A stretch of 64,000 bases of DNA from Nepenthes gracilis (Eukaryota > Streptophyta > Magnoliopsida > Caryophyllales > Nepenthaceae). The stretch lies in contig BSYO01000030.1 of NCBI GenBank assembly GCA_033239525.1, positions 5,555,119 to 5,619,118 on the forward strand, in the 5' to 3' direction. Made by a program: the position numbers and the translations under genes. Shown here piece after piece: positions 21,180-33,164 of this stretch. Each line of letters begins with the position of its first letter. Position 1 is the stretch's first letter. Under the pieces are notes generated by a model. It made no database searches. It saw only the letters and a program-made list of their open reading frames with translations, and was not told the origin of the DNA.

Positions 21180-21945
21180 ATACTTAATCTATTTTTTATT
21201 TTTTATTGAATAAAAATTTTGATGGGTACAGTTAGGAATGACCAAACCTAATTCACAAGTGAAACAAAAATCTAAATATTAATGGTATAATAGAAGATGC
21301 CTTGAAGTCTAACAGGTAAATGACACCAAAATGCATAAACTAAGGAATATAATTTGAATAGTCAGACATTAAAATATTATAATGAGCTACTTAATAGTTG
21401 AATATAGATGATGGTTGTGTCGATCTAATAACTAGAAATCAGGCGTTCCTGCCATTAAATTAAAGGCGATCGTTACATATGCAACTAATGCCCTCACCAT
21501 TAATTCGAAGCAGCATCATACCCACATATTAATTCAAGCGCTCGCCATTCAAATGGCGTCTCTTACTATAAATAAAGCATCTTCCCCGAAAAAAATGGGA
21601 CGATAAAAAAACAATAATAAAAATACAAAGCAACTCAACCAAATGAGTGTACAAAAGGAGTATTACCCTCCATACATACACTCATTCCCATCCACTCAAC
21701 ATTCTTGAACTCATTTCCTTATATCTTTCATATATGAGTAGAAAGATCACTTATTTGAGTGTTTAATAATATATCAAAGAGCGAATCTCGTATATCTCTT
21801 ACCTTTTATTTATTCTGTTGTGATGCGTAGGATCTAGATTCGAAATTACAAAAATCAAAGCCATTTTTTTTCGATCGTTAAGGTACGGTAAGACGATCTC
21901 TAATTCGTATATTAATTTGGATCATCAAGAAACATCATTGAAACC
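21180..21945 (+). repeat. 5' LTR of element B (boundaries approximate)
   Basis: This stretch aligns with 63060-63835 over most of its length: shared landmarks include TCAGGCG-TCCT, AATGCCC-TCACCA, TAAATAAAGC, TTCCCATCCACTCAA, and GGTAAGACG. A TATAAATA box lies at 21567-21574 (TGTAAATA in the other copy). The outer edge is unclear because the similarity fades near 21180. The inner edge is placed before the leader of gag; no clean primer site could be recognised. Confidence 0.65.
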
Positions 21946-21993
21946 ATTTATGAGAAGGATAATAATTTAGTCATCCAATCTAAAAAAGAAAAC

Positions 21994-22151
21994 ATGGCCA
22001 ACATTAGAACCCAAATAAGCAAACCTCCCAATGAAGTCATTTCACATGGCGATGACCCCACATAAGGTAGCTATAAAAATCCTTGTCCGGCCACCAATAT
22101 AAACATGAAGACGCTAGTGGCCCAAGTCAACATAATGTTTAAGATTCTCAA
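21994..22151 (+). pseudogene. gag start of element B, cut by insertion of D
   Basis: The frame from the ATG at 21994 reads MANIRTQISKPPNEVIS, then a stop, then TNINMKTLVAQVNIMF. It matches the gag start in reversed fragment C (Met at 17903). The frame runs straight into the 5' LTR of D at 22152. The remainder of B resumes right of D near 33165. The start was chosen because both copies have the Met at the same place after a shared AT-rich leader. Confidence 0.6.
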
Positions 22152-25136
22152 TGTAACACCCTAAATATATTTTTATTTTTTCATAAGAATACATTGTCAA
22201 ATTAATTTGTATAATTATTTAATAATTTTTAATCACCTTTAGATTTAAAATTGTATAGTTGGATTAATATTTGGACCTAATAAGTTTAAAATATTTGAAT
22301 CAATAAATTGGGTTAAATGCTAATACTATTAATTTAAATTTAGATTAATTTGTGAGTTAGGTTAAACTAATTTAATTACGATCCAAATTAACTAAATTAA
22401 TAACTATTAGGCGAGCCTTAGTGTATCAAAATTTATTGAATAAAAAATAATTAAACAAAATTTATTAAAAATAAAAAAAATATAATTAAACTTAAAAATA
22501 AAGGATAATTAAAATAATTAGAGATAAAAAATTGCAAATTAAATTTTATAATATTAATTATAAGGAATGAAAGAAATAAAATAAACAAAATGAGGGAAAG
22601 AAGAAAAAGAAAGAAAAGAAAAATTAAGGCGCAAGACAGTATTAAAGGAAATTAAAGATAAATAAATATTACTTAAGGCAAATGCACACACGAATTGAAG
22701 GAGATGCTATATAATAATAATAATAATAATGAATAAAAGAAATTATTTTACATATTAAATCTCCATGCCTTGATTTGGTGGGAAAACGGTGAAAATTTTG
22801 GATTACAAATTTTGAAAGGACCAACATTTTTGGGCTTAATGATGAATTGGGGTTTAGTAATTTGTCTAATGGAGTTATAAAGTAATTGTTTTACATGTTA
22901 TGCCTCTTATTTTGGGATTCGCTGCAGTCGTGAGAGACAGAGCACCGTGCTCTGTTTCCATCTTCCAATCGGATCCAGTGACCCAAAGGTGGCAAGAATA
23001 ATTAAACACCGCATTATTTTGCAAGTAAATTCTTCCATTCTCTTTGTTGATTATTTTCTTGTTGCATACATTGATTTTGAGAGAATCGGATGTGTTTCTT
23101 AATGCCTAATTAGAAAATGGGTAAACATAGCCATAGCTCGGATGAAATGGAAATCAGAGATTGGAGGGTTGTGGCTGACATTGGGGGTTTGATAATTTGT
23201 GAAATTATGTTGCAATTTCTCTTGATTTACATAATTAAAAGTGAAAGTTCAGATTTCCTTTGCCTGAATGAGAATCGTATGAATAGTGGATAAACAAAGT
23301 ATTGGGCTTGGTTGCAAAAATAGATATGGCGGGTAAATGGGAAGTATGAGATGCATATAAATCTGCTGTGCGTGGGTGTATTGCCGTGTGTGTGTTCATT
23401 GTGTGCATGTTTGTGGGTAAGCAGTGTGTGCTGCTGTGGGTGCGTGCTATCTCAATGTGTGTGCAGCGTCAATGCAGTGTGTGTGCATATGTGCATGTGT
23501 GTAGTGTGTGTGCTGCTGAAGTAGCGATGTAGTGTGAGGTGTGTATTGGCAATGCAGGCATGAGAGTAGATGTACATATAGAAGCTTGTACGAATATAAT
23601 TGTTAAATATATATATATATATATATGAGTACGTGGGTATATATATGTAAATTGAGTATATGATGCCTATGTATGTATAAATTTATGGAATTATATATGC
23701 TTTGACATATATGACATGAGTTGGTACATATATGAAAGAATATGTATGTATATTTTAAATTAGTTTAGATATAAAAATAGGATAATTTATTATTTTAGTT
23801 TGATTATTATGAAACTTGTTGGAATAGTATAATAATGTGAATAATTGTGACCTTGTTCAGTAGCGACAAAATATAAGGTATTTTGTATCTTTAGAGATAA
23901 AATTTAGGACATCGGGTGAGTTAGAAATGATTTAATAAAGTATTATAACATTCCGTTAAATACTTAAACTTTTCTTGGACTTACTCGCATTCCTATGATA
24001 AATAATTCTTCGCGTTGGATTTGATCACGTGCATATAATTTATTAGTACTCTATAGATAAATAAATAAGAGTGTATGAAAACTCTACAATATCCGGACGA
24101 ATGGGGGTTCTTGAGACCTTAGAGTAGTATATACTTTTTGATACCTATTCAATTTTGAAGGTCGAAGTCGTTGATTTTGATGATAGATACTTATCACCTA
24201 ATGACCATCGTAAAGAATAATATTAGGAATATCATTAGCGATGGATATCATAGATAGTATGAGCATACTACGGAGTATAACCTCTAGGAGGATTGTAGAG
24301 GTAGTAGGGATACCATAGATATCAGATAATCTCATGGTACTTACCCAACCATTAGAGGTATAAATACGCAGCCTTTGATTCACTATGATAAAATAAGGTC
24401 CATGGAGATTTTGTTATCTTGTACAGTTGATATTATTTATCTCATACAATTGTGACCTCCGATTGAGCTAATGATCGGATTCAATGGGAATCCATATTAC
24501 ACTCCTGACATCCAGTTATTCTTATAACTTTTGGGACATGGATACGGCATATCATTGAGTCTCGGGCAACCATTGGCATGCCACGTTTATTTAATTTTTA
24601 TTGTATTGTAATTATTGTTCGAGATACTTATTTGCATTATGATATTATTGATTTTATTTACTTATTAGGTATTCAATTCATTCTTATATTTTATTGATTT
24701 CAGAAGTAGATAGGTTGATGTCAAGTTAGAAGAGATCTCGTATTGCTATGTAGATTCTATAGAGAGGTGATCTCAACAATTGAGACTTCTATGATAGAAA
24801 TTTGAGATTATTGTTAGTTCATTGACTTTTATATATTTATCAGGTTTACACTTAGAATGACTTGACATTATAGCCATCGATGTTATTTCTATTTCAAATA
24901 GTTATTATTCGTATTATAGATATTTATTTAATGATACAATTATTATAATCATCTATGGTATCATAAATTTAGTGTTCTGATGATTTTTAGTGATTTGATT
25001 ATTTTGAATTCTTTTATGTAGATTGATATTAGAATTTATAATTTATGATGTGTAATTGACAAAATTTTGAATGAATTGAGATTTTCTACTTTGATGGTCC
25101 GAGCCGGGTTCGAGGAATCAGACTTGGGTCATTACA
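22152..25136 (+). repeat. 5' LTR of D (2985 bp)
   Basis: Starts TGTAACACCC and ends GGGTCATTACA, with a TGTAA/TTACA terminal inverted repeat. A short ATA repeat is at 22710-22731 and a TG-rich tract at about 23370-23560. Compared with the 3' LTR it lacks most of the segment at 30370-30775; at the same place it has about 100 unrelated AT-rich bases. Confidence 0.82.
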
Positions 25137-25142
25137 ACAAGA

Positions 25143-25155
25143 TGGTATTAGAGAT
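25143..25155 (+). other. primer binding site of D
   Basis: TGGTATTAGAGAT, six bases after the LTR end, resembles the TGGTATCAGAGC primer site complementary to plant initiator Met tRNA, with a C-to-T change. Confidence 0.7.
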
Positions 25156-25327
25156 ATAAAGTTCTGTATAAATAATTGAAGATTTTAGGGCCTAAAGATT
25201 TTTGAGAATATTAGACAATTCAAGAAAATTTGAGGACCTAGTCTTATTCTCAGTTAGGGATGTACATGCACTAGAATACATAAGATTTGGTTGAGATCCC
25301 CTTAAATCTAATTATTTTTGTGCAACT

Positions 25328-26345
25328 ATGTCTTACGAAACTAGTTATCACACTATGAGTCCTTCAAGGAAGCCCAAGTCAAGCAGTGGCATCTGCAGAT
25401 ATGGTGGAAGCACAAGGCACTTCATCAACTGATATGACTAGTGACGTATGCGGTGGAAGTACAAGTCTTAGGGCTAGTACCTAAGAAACATAATTATTTC
25501 AAGGAATTCATGGAGCAAAGACTTCTGGAATTTATGGGAGAGGCTGACCCCGCCAAGGCTGATTATTGGTTGGGAAGAATGGAGAAGGCATTTGTTGTGA
25601 TAAGTTGTTCTTTGGAGGACCGAGTTCAATATGCATCGTATAAGTTGAGTGGTGAAGCTGAGCATTGGTGGAGTGTAAAGCTAAGAGAATTGGGACTTGA
25701 TGTGGAGACACTTACTTGGAAAACTTTTCACCAGATGTTTAATGATAAATACTTCCCAAAGAATTTGAGAAATAGGAAAAAGAAAGAGTTCCTTTAATTG
25801 CAGTAAGGATCGATGAATGTTGCTCAATATGAGGCCAAATTCACGGAGCTTTCACGTTATGCACCCTACCTTATTATCGATGGAGCAAAGAAGGCCGAGA
25901 GATTCCAACAAGGCTTGTCATATGCTATTCGGTGTTATTTAGCTTATCATAATCTTAAGGATTATAGTGTAGTCTTAAGAAGGGTGTTACTAATTAAGGA
26001 GGAGTTAGTAAGTGAGACCTTAGCTCCTATGCCTACTACTAGTGTCATTATTAGACCACCGACGACTCTAGGAAAGAAAAGAAAGACTTGTTTCATGTGT
26101 AAAAATGTATGACATTTTTCCATGGACTGCCGCTCTAAACAGCTAATATCCCACACACAGCCAAGAACCATACCCTCCACTCAGGCAACAACATGGCAGA
26201 CTCAATTAGGATCTTCATTTGACAGGCGGTCTAAACCTTCCACTTGTTACAATTGTGGGAAGCTCAGATATTTTTCTTGTGATTGCCATGTATCAGAAAG
26301 TTCACATCCTCCCCACAGCCAAAGAACCAGATTCAAGGCAAGGTG
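25328..26345 (+). pseudogene. gag of D with two CCHC knuckles
   Basis: The first ATG likely to be gag is at 25328, but its frame stops at 25433; the conserved capsid region is in another frame from about 25490: YWLGRMEKAFVVI, then EHWWSVKL, then TWKTFHQMFNDKYFP. After a shift and stop near 25796, MNVAQYEAKFTELSRYAPYL and AERFQQGLSYAIR follow. These are the retrotransposon gag signatures of chromoviruses. Two knuckle-like motifs are visible: CFMCKNV, a stop, HFSMDC at 26090-26131, and CYNCGKLRYFSCDC at 26251-26292, where the His is replaced by Tyr. Gag coats the element RNA and forms the particle. This copy is not translatable. Confidence 0.85.
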
Positions 26346-26700
26346 TTCGTACTAACAGAATAGGATGTTAAGGCTACTCTGACGGTCATGGAAAGTACTC
26401 TTCTTATTTAATCTATATCTGCTCATGTGTTATTTGATTCCAAGTCCACACATTTATTTGTAATGCCAAACTTTGCTGTAAGACTAGTGATGAAAGCTAC
26501 ACCCTTAGACTTTATTCTATCTGTGTCTTCACCAATGGGTGAGATAGTTTAATTGGAGGCGATATAACCCTATTGTATTGTTCAGATTGGTAATCATGAT
26601 CTACCAGCTAATCTTATCCCGTTAGATATTGTAAGCTTTGATGTTATTTTAGAGATAAATTGGCATGCTACATATCATGCCAATATCGAGTGTTCTTGAA
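26346..26700 (+). pseudogene. aspartic protease of D
   Basis: The translation SAHVLFDSKSTHLFVMPNFA near 26422-26481 corresponds to the active-site region of plant gypsy proteases, normally with D-S-G-A-T-H-S-F; here the sequence is DSKSTHLF, so the Gly of the active-site triplet is lost. Downstream residues LIPLDIVSFDVILEINWHA near 26612-26668 match the second part of the domain. Stops interrupt the frame. The protease would cut the polyprotein; this one is dead. Confidence 0.75.
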
Positions 26701-26705
26701 AGATC

Positions 26706-27809
26706 ATGAATTTCTCTATTTCCAAAGTCACAAAGTTCACGTTTCATGGTTTTGGGAGTCGGGTAGTGACTCCCATGATTTCAACAATTCATGTACAACA
26801 CCTGCTACATAGCAGATGTTGGGGTTTTATTGCGTTTGTGTCTACTATGACAATATCGGAGCAACACATAGAGGGCATTTCGATAGTTAGAGAATTCACA
26901 GACGTTTTCCTTGAAGAGCTTCCTGGGTTACCCCCAAAATGGGAGATTGAATTTATGATAGACTTAATGCAAAAAACTGCAACAATATCTAAGATACCAT
27001 ATAGAATAGGCTCGGCAGAATTGAAGGAGTTGAAGACACAATTACACAAACTTCTCGATCAGGGTTTTATTAGACCTAGTATTTTCCCGTGGAGAGCACC
27101 AGTGTCGTTTGTTAAGAAGAAAGATGGCTCAATGCAATTGTGTATCGACTATAGAGAGCTCAACAAGGTCACGGTTAAAAATAAATACCCGCTGCCTTGA
27201 ATCGATGATTTATTTGATCAGCTACAAGAGGCAAGTATATTTTAAAAAATTGACTTGAGATTAGGATATCACCAACTAATGATTAAAGAGAGTGATGTCC
27301 AAAAGACAGCCTTTCGCTCTAGGTATGATCACTACGAGTTCTTAGTGATGCCATTCGGATGGACAAATGCGCCAACTGTCTTCATGGACATGATGAATAG
27401 GGTATTTAAACCCTTCTTAGATATATTTGTTGTGGTCTTCATAGATGACATTCTAATCTACTCAAAGAATGTACCCGAACATGAGGAACATTTAAGAATA
27501 GTACTACAAAGATTGTGGGAGGAGGATCTTTACACCAAACTTAAGAAGTGCAAGTTTTGGTTGAAAGAGGTGACATTCTTGGGTCATGTTATTTCTGGAG
27601 AGGGAGTATCGGTAGACTTGTCCAAAATAAAGGCTGCAATAGAGTGGGCACGCCCAATCAACCCTACCGAAGTAAGGAGTTTTCTTGGCTTCGCCAATTA
27701 TTATAGGAGGTTTGTAGAAGGCTTTTCTCGCATAGCGATGTCATTTACTAGATTGACGCAAAAGGATGTCACGTTCGTCTGGTCTGATGAATGTGAACAA
27801 AGCTTCTAG
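26706..27809 (+). pseudogene. reverse transcriptase of D (active-site motif intact)
   Basis: The frame at 26706-27200 has [20 protein letters not shown] (start of the RT region), [39 protein letters not shown] and [20 protein letters not shown] stop and another at 27243 separate it from 27255-27809, in the same frame, with [32 protein letters not shown] and [18 protein letters not shown]. The polymerase motif FIDD at 27438-27449 is intact, the usual form in plant gypsy RTs. The RT connection ends with [19 protein letters not shown]. Only a few stops break this part, so it is the best-preserved RT of the gypsy elements here. Confidence 0.9.
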
Positions 27810-27821
27810 GAGTTAAAGCAA

Positions 27822-28426
27822 ATGTTAACATCAACACTAATTCTAACCATTCCAAGAGGTACTAGAAGATTCATGATGTATTGTGATGTATCACTGAGAA
27901 GTTTAGGCTGCGTACTAATACAACATGGAAGGGTAGTTGCCTATGGATCTCAGCAACTAAAAGCTTACAAGCAGAAATACCCTATCCATAACTTAGAGTT
28001 AGTTGCAATGTGTTCGTGCTAAATGTGTGGAGGCATTATCTATACGGAGAGGAGTTTATCATTTACACTGACCATAAAAGTTTGAAATATCTATTCTCTC
28101 ATAGGGAACTAAACATGGTCAAAAGCATTGGATGGACCTACTTAAGGACTATGATTGTCAAATTATGTATCAACCGGTTAAGACAAATGTGGTGGCTGAT
28201 ACACTTAGCAGAAAATCAATCGGTCTTGTTTGCCCACTTGATGATGAGGGAATGGAAGATGTTAGAGGAAGTTAAGGATTGCAATATCCAATTACACCCA
28301 AGGAACCTGCAGGTAATTATTTCATATTTTAGAGTACAATTGACACTTTTAGAAAGAATTTGGATAGCACAGAAAGATAACATGGTACTAGCAGATATCA
28401 TGATGGTGTTGACTGATGAAACTTGA
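27822..28426 (+). pseudogene. RNase H of D
   Basis: Motifs in order: MYCDVSLRSLGCVLIQHG (first Asp), VAYGSQQLK, NLELVAM (Glu), then after a frameshift near 28015 LNVWRHYLYGEEFIIYTDHK (second Asp) and SLKYLFSHRELN. After this the frame drifts again, and the tether to integrase is partly lost near 28120-28200. The domain degrades the RNA strand after copying. One frameshift and local damage make it inactive. Confidence 0.85.
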
Positions 28427-28429
28427 ACA

Positions 28430-29330
28430 GATTATGAGGTTAGGAAGGATGGGATCCTCACATATAAATGCAGAATTTGCGTACCGAGTATGGTAAAATT
28501 AAGGAAAGAGATCATGGAGGAAGCATATCGTTCGAGATATACGGTGCATCCTGGCACGACCAAAATGTATTGTGACCTAAGGAGGAATTTCTGGTGGAAT
28601 AAAATGAAGAAAGATATTGGTGAGTTTGTATCTAGATGTTTAGTTTGCTAGCAAGTCAAAGTGGAGTACTAGAGACTGGCGGGGAGGCTTCAATCAATGC
28701 CAATTCTAAGTTAGAAGTGGGAGCACATCTCTATGGACTTCATTCATTGGATTTCCAAGGACCAACAAAGGCAATGATGCTATATGAGTTATTGTAGACT
28801 AACTAACTAAGTCGGTGCACTTTCTAGCCATTGAAACTAATGAACTCACTCGATAGGTTTGCCAGACTGTACATTGACGAGATTGTAAGATTACGTAATA
28901 TACCAACTAATATCATTTCAGATTGAGACTTGAGGTTTATCTAGCATTTTTGGAAGGGTTTATATCGAGAATTAGGGACGATATTAAAGCTCAATACTGC
29001 ATTTCATCTTTAGATTGATGGCCAATCGGAATGAACCATTCAGACGTTGGAGGATATGCTAAGGAACTCGATCCTAGAGTTGGTAGGTAGATAGGACAAG
29101 TACCTATCATTAGTAGAATTCACATACAATAATAGTTTCCATGTTAGCATCGGAATGGTGCCCTTCGAAGCACTTTACGGTAGAAGGTGTCACTCATCAG
29201 TGAGTTGGGAGGAAGTAGGCAATTGCCAAATGTTGGGACCAAAGCTCGTAGAAGAAACCACAGAAAAGATCCATTTGATTAGGTAATGATTGTGAATGGC
29301 TCAAATTTGAAAAAAGAGCTACACAGATAA
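28430..29330 (+). pseudogene. integrase of D
   Basis: The zinc-binding region reads EEAYRSRYTVHPGTTKMYCD near 28515-28575 and SRCLVC near 28630-28650. Two Cys and one clear His are kept; the other His position is Tyr. The core follows from WEHISMDFI near 28710 through a stop-rich stretch (28780-29070) to TLEDMLRNSILELVG near 29046-29090, then SLVEFTYNNSFHVSIGMVPF near 29110-29165 and EALYGRRC. The order and motifs are those of Ty3/gypsy integrases. Many in-frame stops show that this is the most decayed part of D. Confidence 0.82.
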
Positions 29331-29800
29331 TAGACGTAGAGACTTAAGCTTTGACATTGGTGATGCTATATTTCTTAAGGTATCGTCTACTAAAGGCATT
29401 ATAAGATTTGGAAGACGAGGCAAGTTGAACCCTAGGTTTATTGGACCATTTAAAATATTAGATGGTGAGGTAGCCTACTGACTGGCTCTACCACCGTCTT
29501 TAGCAGGGGTGCACGACGTATTTTACGTATCCATGTTAAAAAAATATATACGTGATGAGTCACACATAATTGTACATGACCAATTACAAATTCGAGAAGA
29601 CCTATCCTATACCGCAAAACCGGTGCAAATCACAGACCATGAGACAAGATCCTACACTCCAAAGTAATACCGCTTGTAAAAGTCGTTTGGAATCATCAAG
29701 ACAAAGGTAATGCAACATAGGAGATCAAAGCAGATATGCACACAAAATATCCACGACTCTTAAAGGATTGAATTATGTTTTTTAGGATGAAAATCTTTTG
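29331..29800 (+). pseudogene. integrase C-terminus and chromodomain-like tail of D
   Basis: DIGDAIFLKVSSTKGI and NPRFIGPFKIL (the GPY/F module) at about 29350-29460 are followed by GVHDVFYVSMLKKYIRDESH at about 29506-29567, and then IREDLSYTAKPVQI. A frame then reads PLVKVVWNHQDKGNAT with a stop in place of Trp. In Tekay-type chromoviruses this tail is the chromodomain, thought to guide insertion to heterochromatin. Only the N-terminal part is recognisable here; the aromatic residues of a canonical chromodomain are not all visible. Confidence 0.7.
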
Positions 29801-29811
29801 AGGGGGAAGAT
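29801..29811 (+). other. polypurine tract of D
   Basis: AGGGGGAAGAT directly before the 3' LTR start at 29812. Confidence 0.75.
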
Positions 29812-30210
29812 TGGAAAGCCTTGAATGTTTTTTTTATTATTTCATAAGAATATATTGTCACATTAATTTTGATAATTATTTAATAATTCTTAATCACCTA
29901 TGAACTTGAAATTGTATAGTTGGACTGATACTTGGACCTAATAAGTTTAGAATATTTGCATTGATGGATTATGTTTAAATACTTTGATTATTGATTTAAA
30001 TTTAGATTAATTTGTGAGTTAGGTTAAACTAATTTAATTACGAACCAAGGTAATTAAATTAATAACTATTAGGTGGGCCTTAGTGTATCAAAATTTATTG
30101 ACTAAAAATATAATTAAACTTAAATAAAGTTAAAATATTAAAAAATTGAGATTAAAATTTAAATATTATTATAAGGATAATTAGAGAATTAATTAGAGAT
30201 AAATATGTAA

Positions 30211-30262
<52 letters not shown>

Positions 30263-33161
30263 GGAATGAAAGAAATAAAAGAAACGGAATGAGTGAGAGA
30301 AAAAAAAAAGAAAGAAAGAAAATAAAAGAAAAGAAAAAGAAGGAAGAAGAAGAATGAAAGAATAGGAAGAGGGGAAGGAAGGCACAAGACGACATTGGTG
30401 AGAAGAATGAAGGAAATCAACTCACACATCGAAACTTGGGATGAAACCAATTCTTCTATCAATCCCATTCCCCTAACTGCTCCTTCTATCAAAGAGCCAA
30501 ATAGGGCATTCGATGTAGCGAATTCGATAGCACATTGTACAATTCATCCTTCAACCCTTCCACTAGGAGCGGATTATAATACTTATTTTCCTCTAACCAA
30601 CCCTCTTCATTATTTAAGAAGGCAGTAAGGTTAGGAAAAGGGGAACACACAAATAGAAGGGAGAAGCTGTTGTTGCCACTGTCGTCGGAAGTAAAGTGAG
30701 AAATCGAGGCAAGTAAAATTCCTATCTCGCAAAATAAATTCTTCCTTTGTTCTTGTTAGTGTCAAATCTTTGGTTGCATGCCTTGATTTGGTGGAAAACC
30801 GGTGAAAATTTTGGATTATAAATTTAGGAACCCGAAAATAGAGCCACAGTGAAAGAACAACCGACATTTTTGTGTTCAATGATAAATTGGGGTTTAGTAA
30901 TTTGTCTAATGGAATTATAAAGTAATTATTTTAGATGTTATACCTCTTAATTTTGGGGATTCACTGCAGTCATGAGAGATAGAACACCATGCTCTGTTTT
31001 ATTTTCCCTTTGTTTCCATCTTCCAATCGAGTCCGATGACCCAAAGGTGGCAAGAACAATTAAACCCCGTTATTTTACAAGTAAATTATTCCATTCTCTT
31101 TGTTAATGATTATTTTCTTGTTGCATACATTGATTTTGAGGGAATCGATTGTATTTTTGATACCTAATTAAAAATGGATAAACAAAGCCACGGCTCGAAT
31201 GAAATGGAAATCGAAAATTGGAGGGTTGTCTCTGACATTGGGAATTTGATAATTTGTGAAATTATGTTGTAATTTCTCTTGATTTATATAATTGCAAGTG
31301 AAAGTTGAGATTTTCTCTTCTTGGATGAGAATCGGATGAATGGTGGATAAACAGAGTATTGGGCTTTGTTGCAAAAATAGATATGGCGGGTAAATGGGAA
31401 GTATGCGATGCATATAAATCTGCTGTGCTTGGGTGTGGCCGTGTGTGTGTGTGTGCACTGTGTGCGTGTTTGTGGGTAAGCAACGTGTGTTACTGTGGGT
31501 GCATGATGTTTAAGTGTGTGTGCAATGTTAGTGCAGTGTGTGTGCAGCATGTGTGTAGCGTGTATGCAGTGTGTGCTGTTGAAGTAGCAATGCAATCTGA
31601 GGTGTGTATGGGCAGTGCATGCGTGGGAGTAGTTGTACATGTAGAAGCTTGTACAAATGTAATTGTTTAATATATATTAATATACATATGATGCCTTTGT
31701 ATATGTAAATTTAGTATATGATGCCTTTGTATGTATAAATTTATGGAATTATATATGCTTTGACATATATGACGTGAGTTGGCACATGTATGAAAGAATA
31801 TGTATGTATATTTTAAATTAGTTCAAATGTGAAAATAAGATAATTTATTATTTTAGTTTGATTATTATAGAACTAGTTAAAATAGTTTAATAATGTGAAT
31901 AATTGTGGCCTTGTTTAGTAGCGACAAAATACGATGTAATTTGTAGCTTTAGAGATAAAATTTAGGACACCGGATGAGTTAGAAAGAATTTAATAAAATA
32001 TTATGGCATTCAATTGAATACTCAAACTTTCTTGGACTTGCTTGCACTACTGCGATAAATCATTCTTTACATTGGTTTTGATCGCGTGCATATATTTTGT
32101 TAGTACTTTATGGATAAATAAATAAGAGTGTACGAAGAGGCTCTATGGTATCCAGGACAATTAAGGCTCGTAAGACCTTAGAATAGTCTATACTTTTCCA
32201 TTACATATTCCATTCAGAGGTTGGGGTCGTTGATTTTGAGAATGAATACTTATAACCCAATGATTATCGTAAAGGATAATATTAAGAATGTTATTAACGA
32301 GGGATATCATGGATGGTATGAGAATGTTAAAGGTATAATTTTCACGTGAATTGTAGTGGTAGTAGCGATATCATGGATATTGGATAATCTCGTGGTACTT
32401 ACCCAACCGTTGATTGTGTAAATACGCGACATTTGGTTTTTTATAACAAAATAAAGTCCATGGATATTTTGTTTTATCGTACAATTGAGATTATTGTCAT
32501 CTCATATAATTGTGACCTCAAATTGAGCAAATAATCGGATTCAATGGGAATCCATGTTGCACTCCTGATATCAAATTATTCTTATAGCTTTTGGGTCTTG
32601 AATACGGCATATTGTTGAGTCTTAGACAGCCATTAGCATGCTATGTTTATTTAATTTTTATTTTATTGTGATTATTATCCGAGATACTTATTTTCATTCT
32701 GATATTATTTACTTGTTGGACATTTAACTCACTCTTATATTTTATTAATTTTAGAGCAGACTGGTTGACATCAGGTAAGAAGAGATCGTGTATTGCTATG
32801 TAGATTTCAGATAGAGGTGATCTCGAAAATTGAGGCTTCTATGATAGAGATTTGAGATTGTTTGTTAGTTCATTAAATTTTAAATATTTATCGGGTTTAT
32901 ATTTATAAGGACTTGACATTATGGATATCGATACTATTTCTATTTCAAGTAGTTATTATTCGTATCATTGACGTTTATTTAATGATATAATTATCGTGGT
33001 CATTTATGGTATCATAAATTTAGTGTTTTGTTAATTTTTAATGATTTGATGATTTTGATTTCTTTTATGGGGATTGATGTTAGAATTTATGATTTATGAC
33101 GTGTAATTAATAAAATTTCGGATGAATTAAGATTTTCTACTTGGATGGTTCGAGCCGGGTT
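29812..33161 (+). repeat. 3' LTR of D (about 3350 bp, right end missing)
   Basis: Starts TGGAAAGCC and follows the 5' LTR closely from CATAAGAATA onward. It has a TAA repeat at about 30219-30261, a purine tract (30290-30390), a segment at 30370-30775 that is absent from the 5' LTR and holds ATTATTTAAGAAGG at about 30609, and a TG-rich tract at 31430-31640. The match stops after GAGCCGGGTT at 33161; the last part of the LTR end seen at 25112-25136 is missing. Confidence 0.8.
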
Positions 33162-33164
33162 CAA

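Larger units (their letters stand above)
22152..33161 (+). mobile_element. Tekay-like chromovirus D (Ty3/gypsy), inserted in B
   Basis: A complete but decayed element: 5' LTR, iMet-type primer site, gag, protease, RT, RNase H, integrase, chromodomain-like C-terminus, polypurine tract, 3' LTR. The gypsy order (integrase last) and the HDVFYVSMLKKY-type linker before the C-terminal chromodomain place it with plant chromoviruses, probably Tekay/Del because the LTRs are near 3 kb. The left flank is CTCAA (22147-22151). The right end of the 3' LTR lacks the last 25 or so bases, so no target duplication can be called. Solo LTR I at 58547 belongs to the same family. Confidence 0.88.

Noticed and set aside
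30152..30492. Tyr-, Ser- and Phe-rich minus-strand frames.
   Set aside because: They translate the TAA repeat and purine tract in the 3' LTR of D; this is simple sequence, not protein.
31168..31670. His/Thr-rich and Cys/Val-rich frames on both strands.
   Set aside because: They come from the TG-rich tract of the D LTR and recur wherever the tract occurs. No gene is supported.
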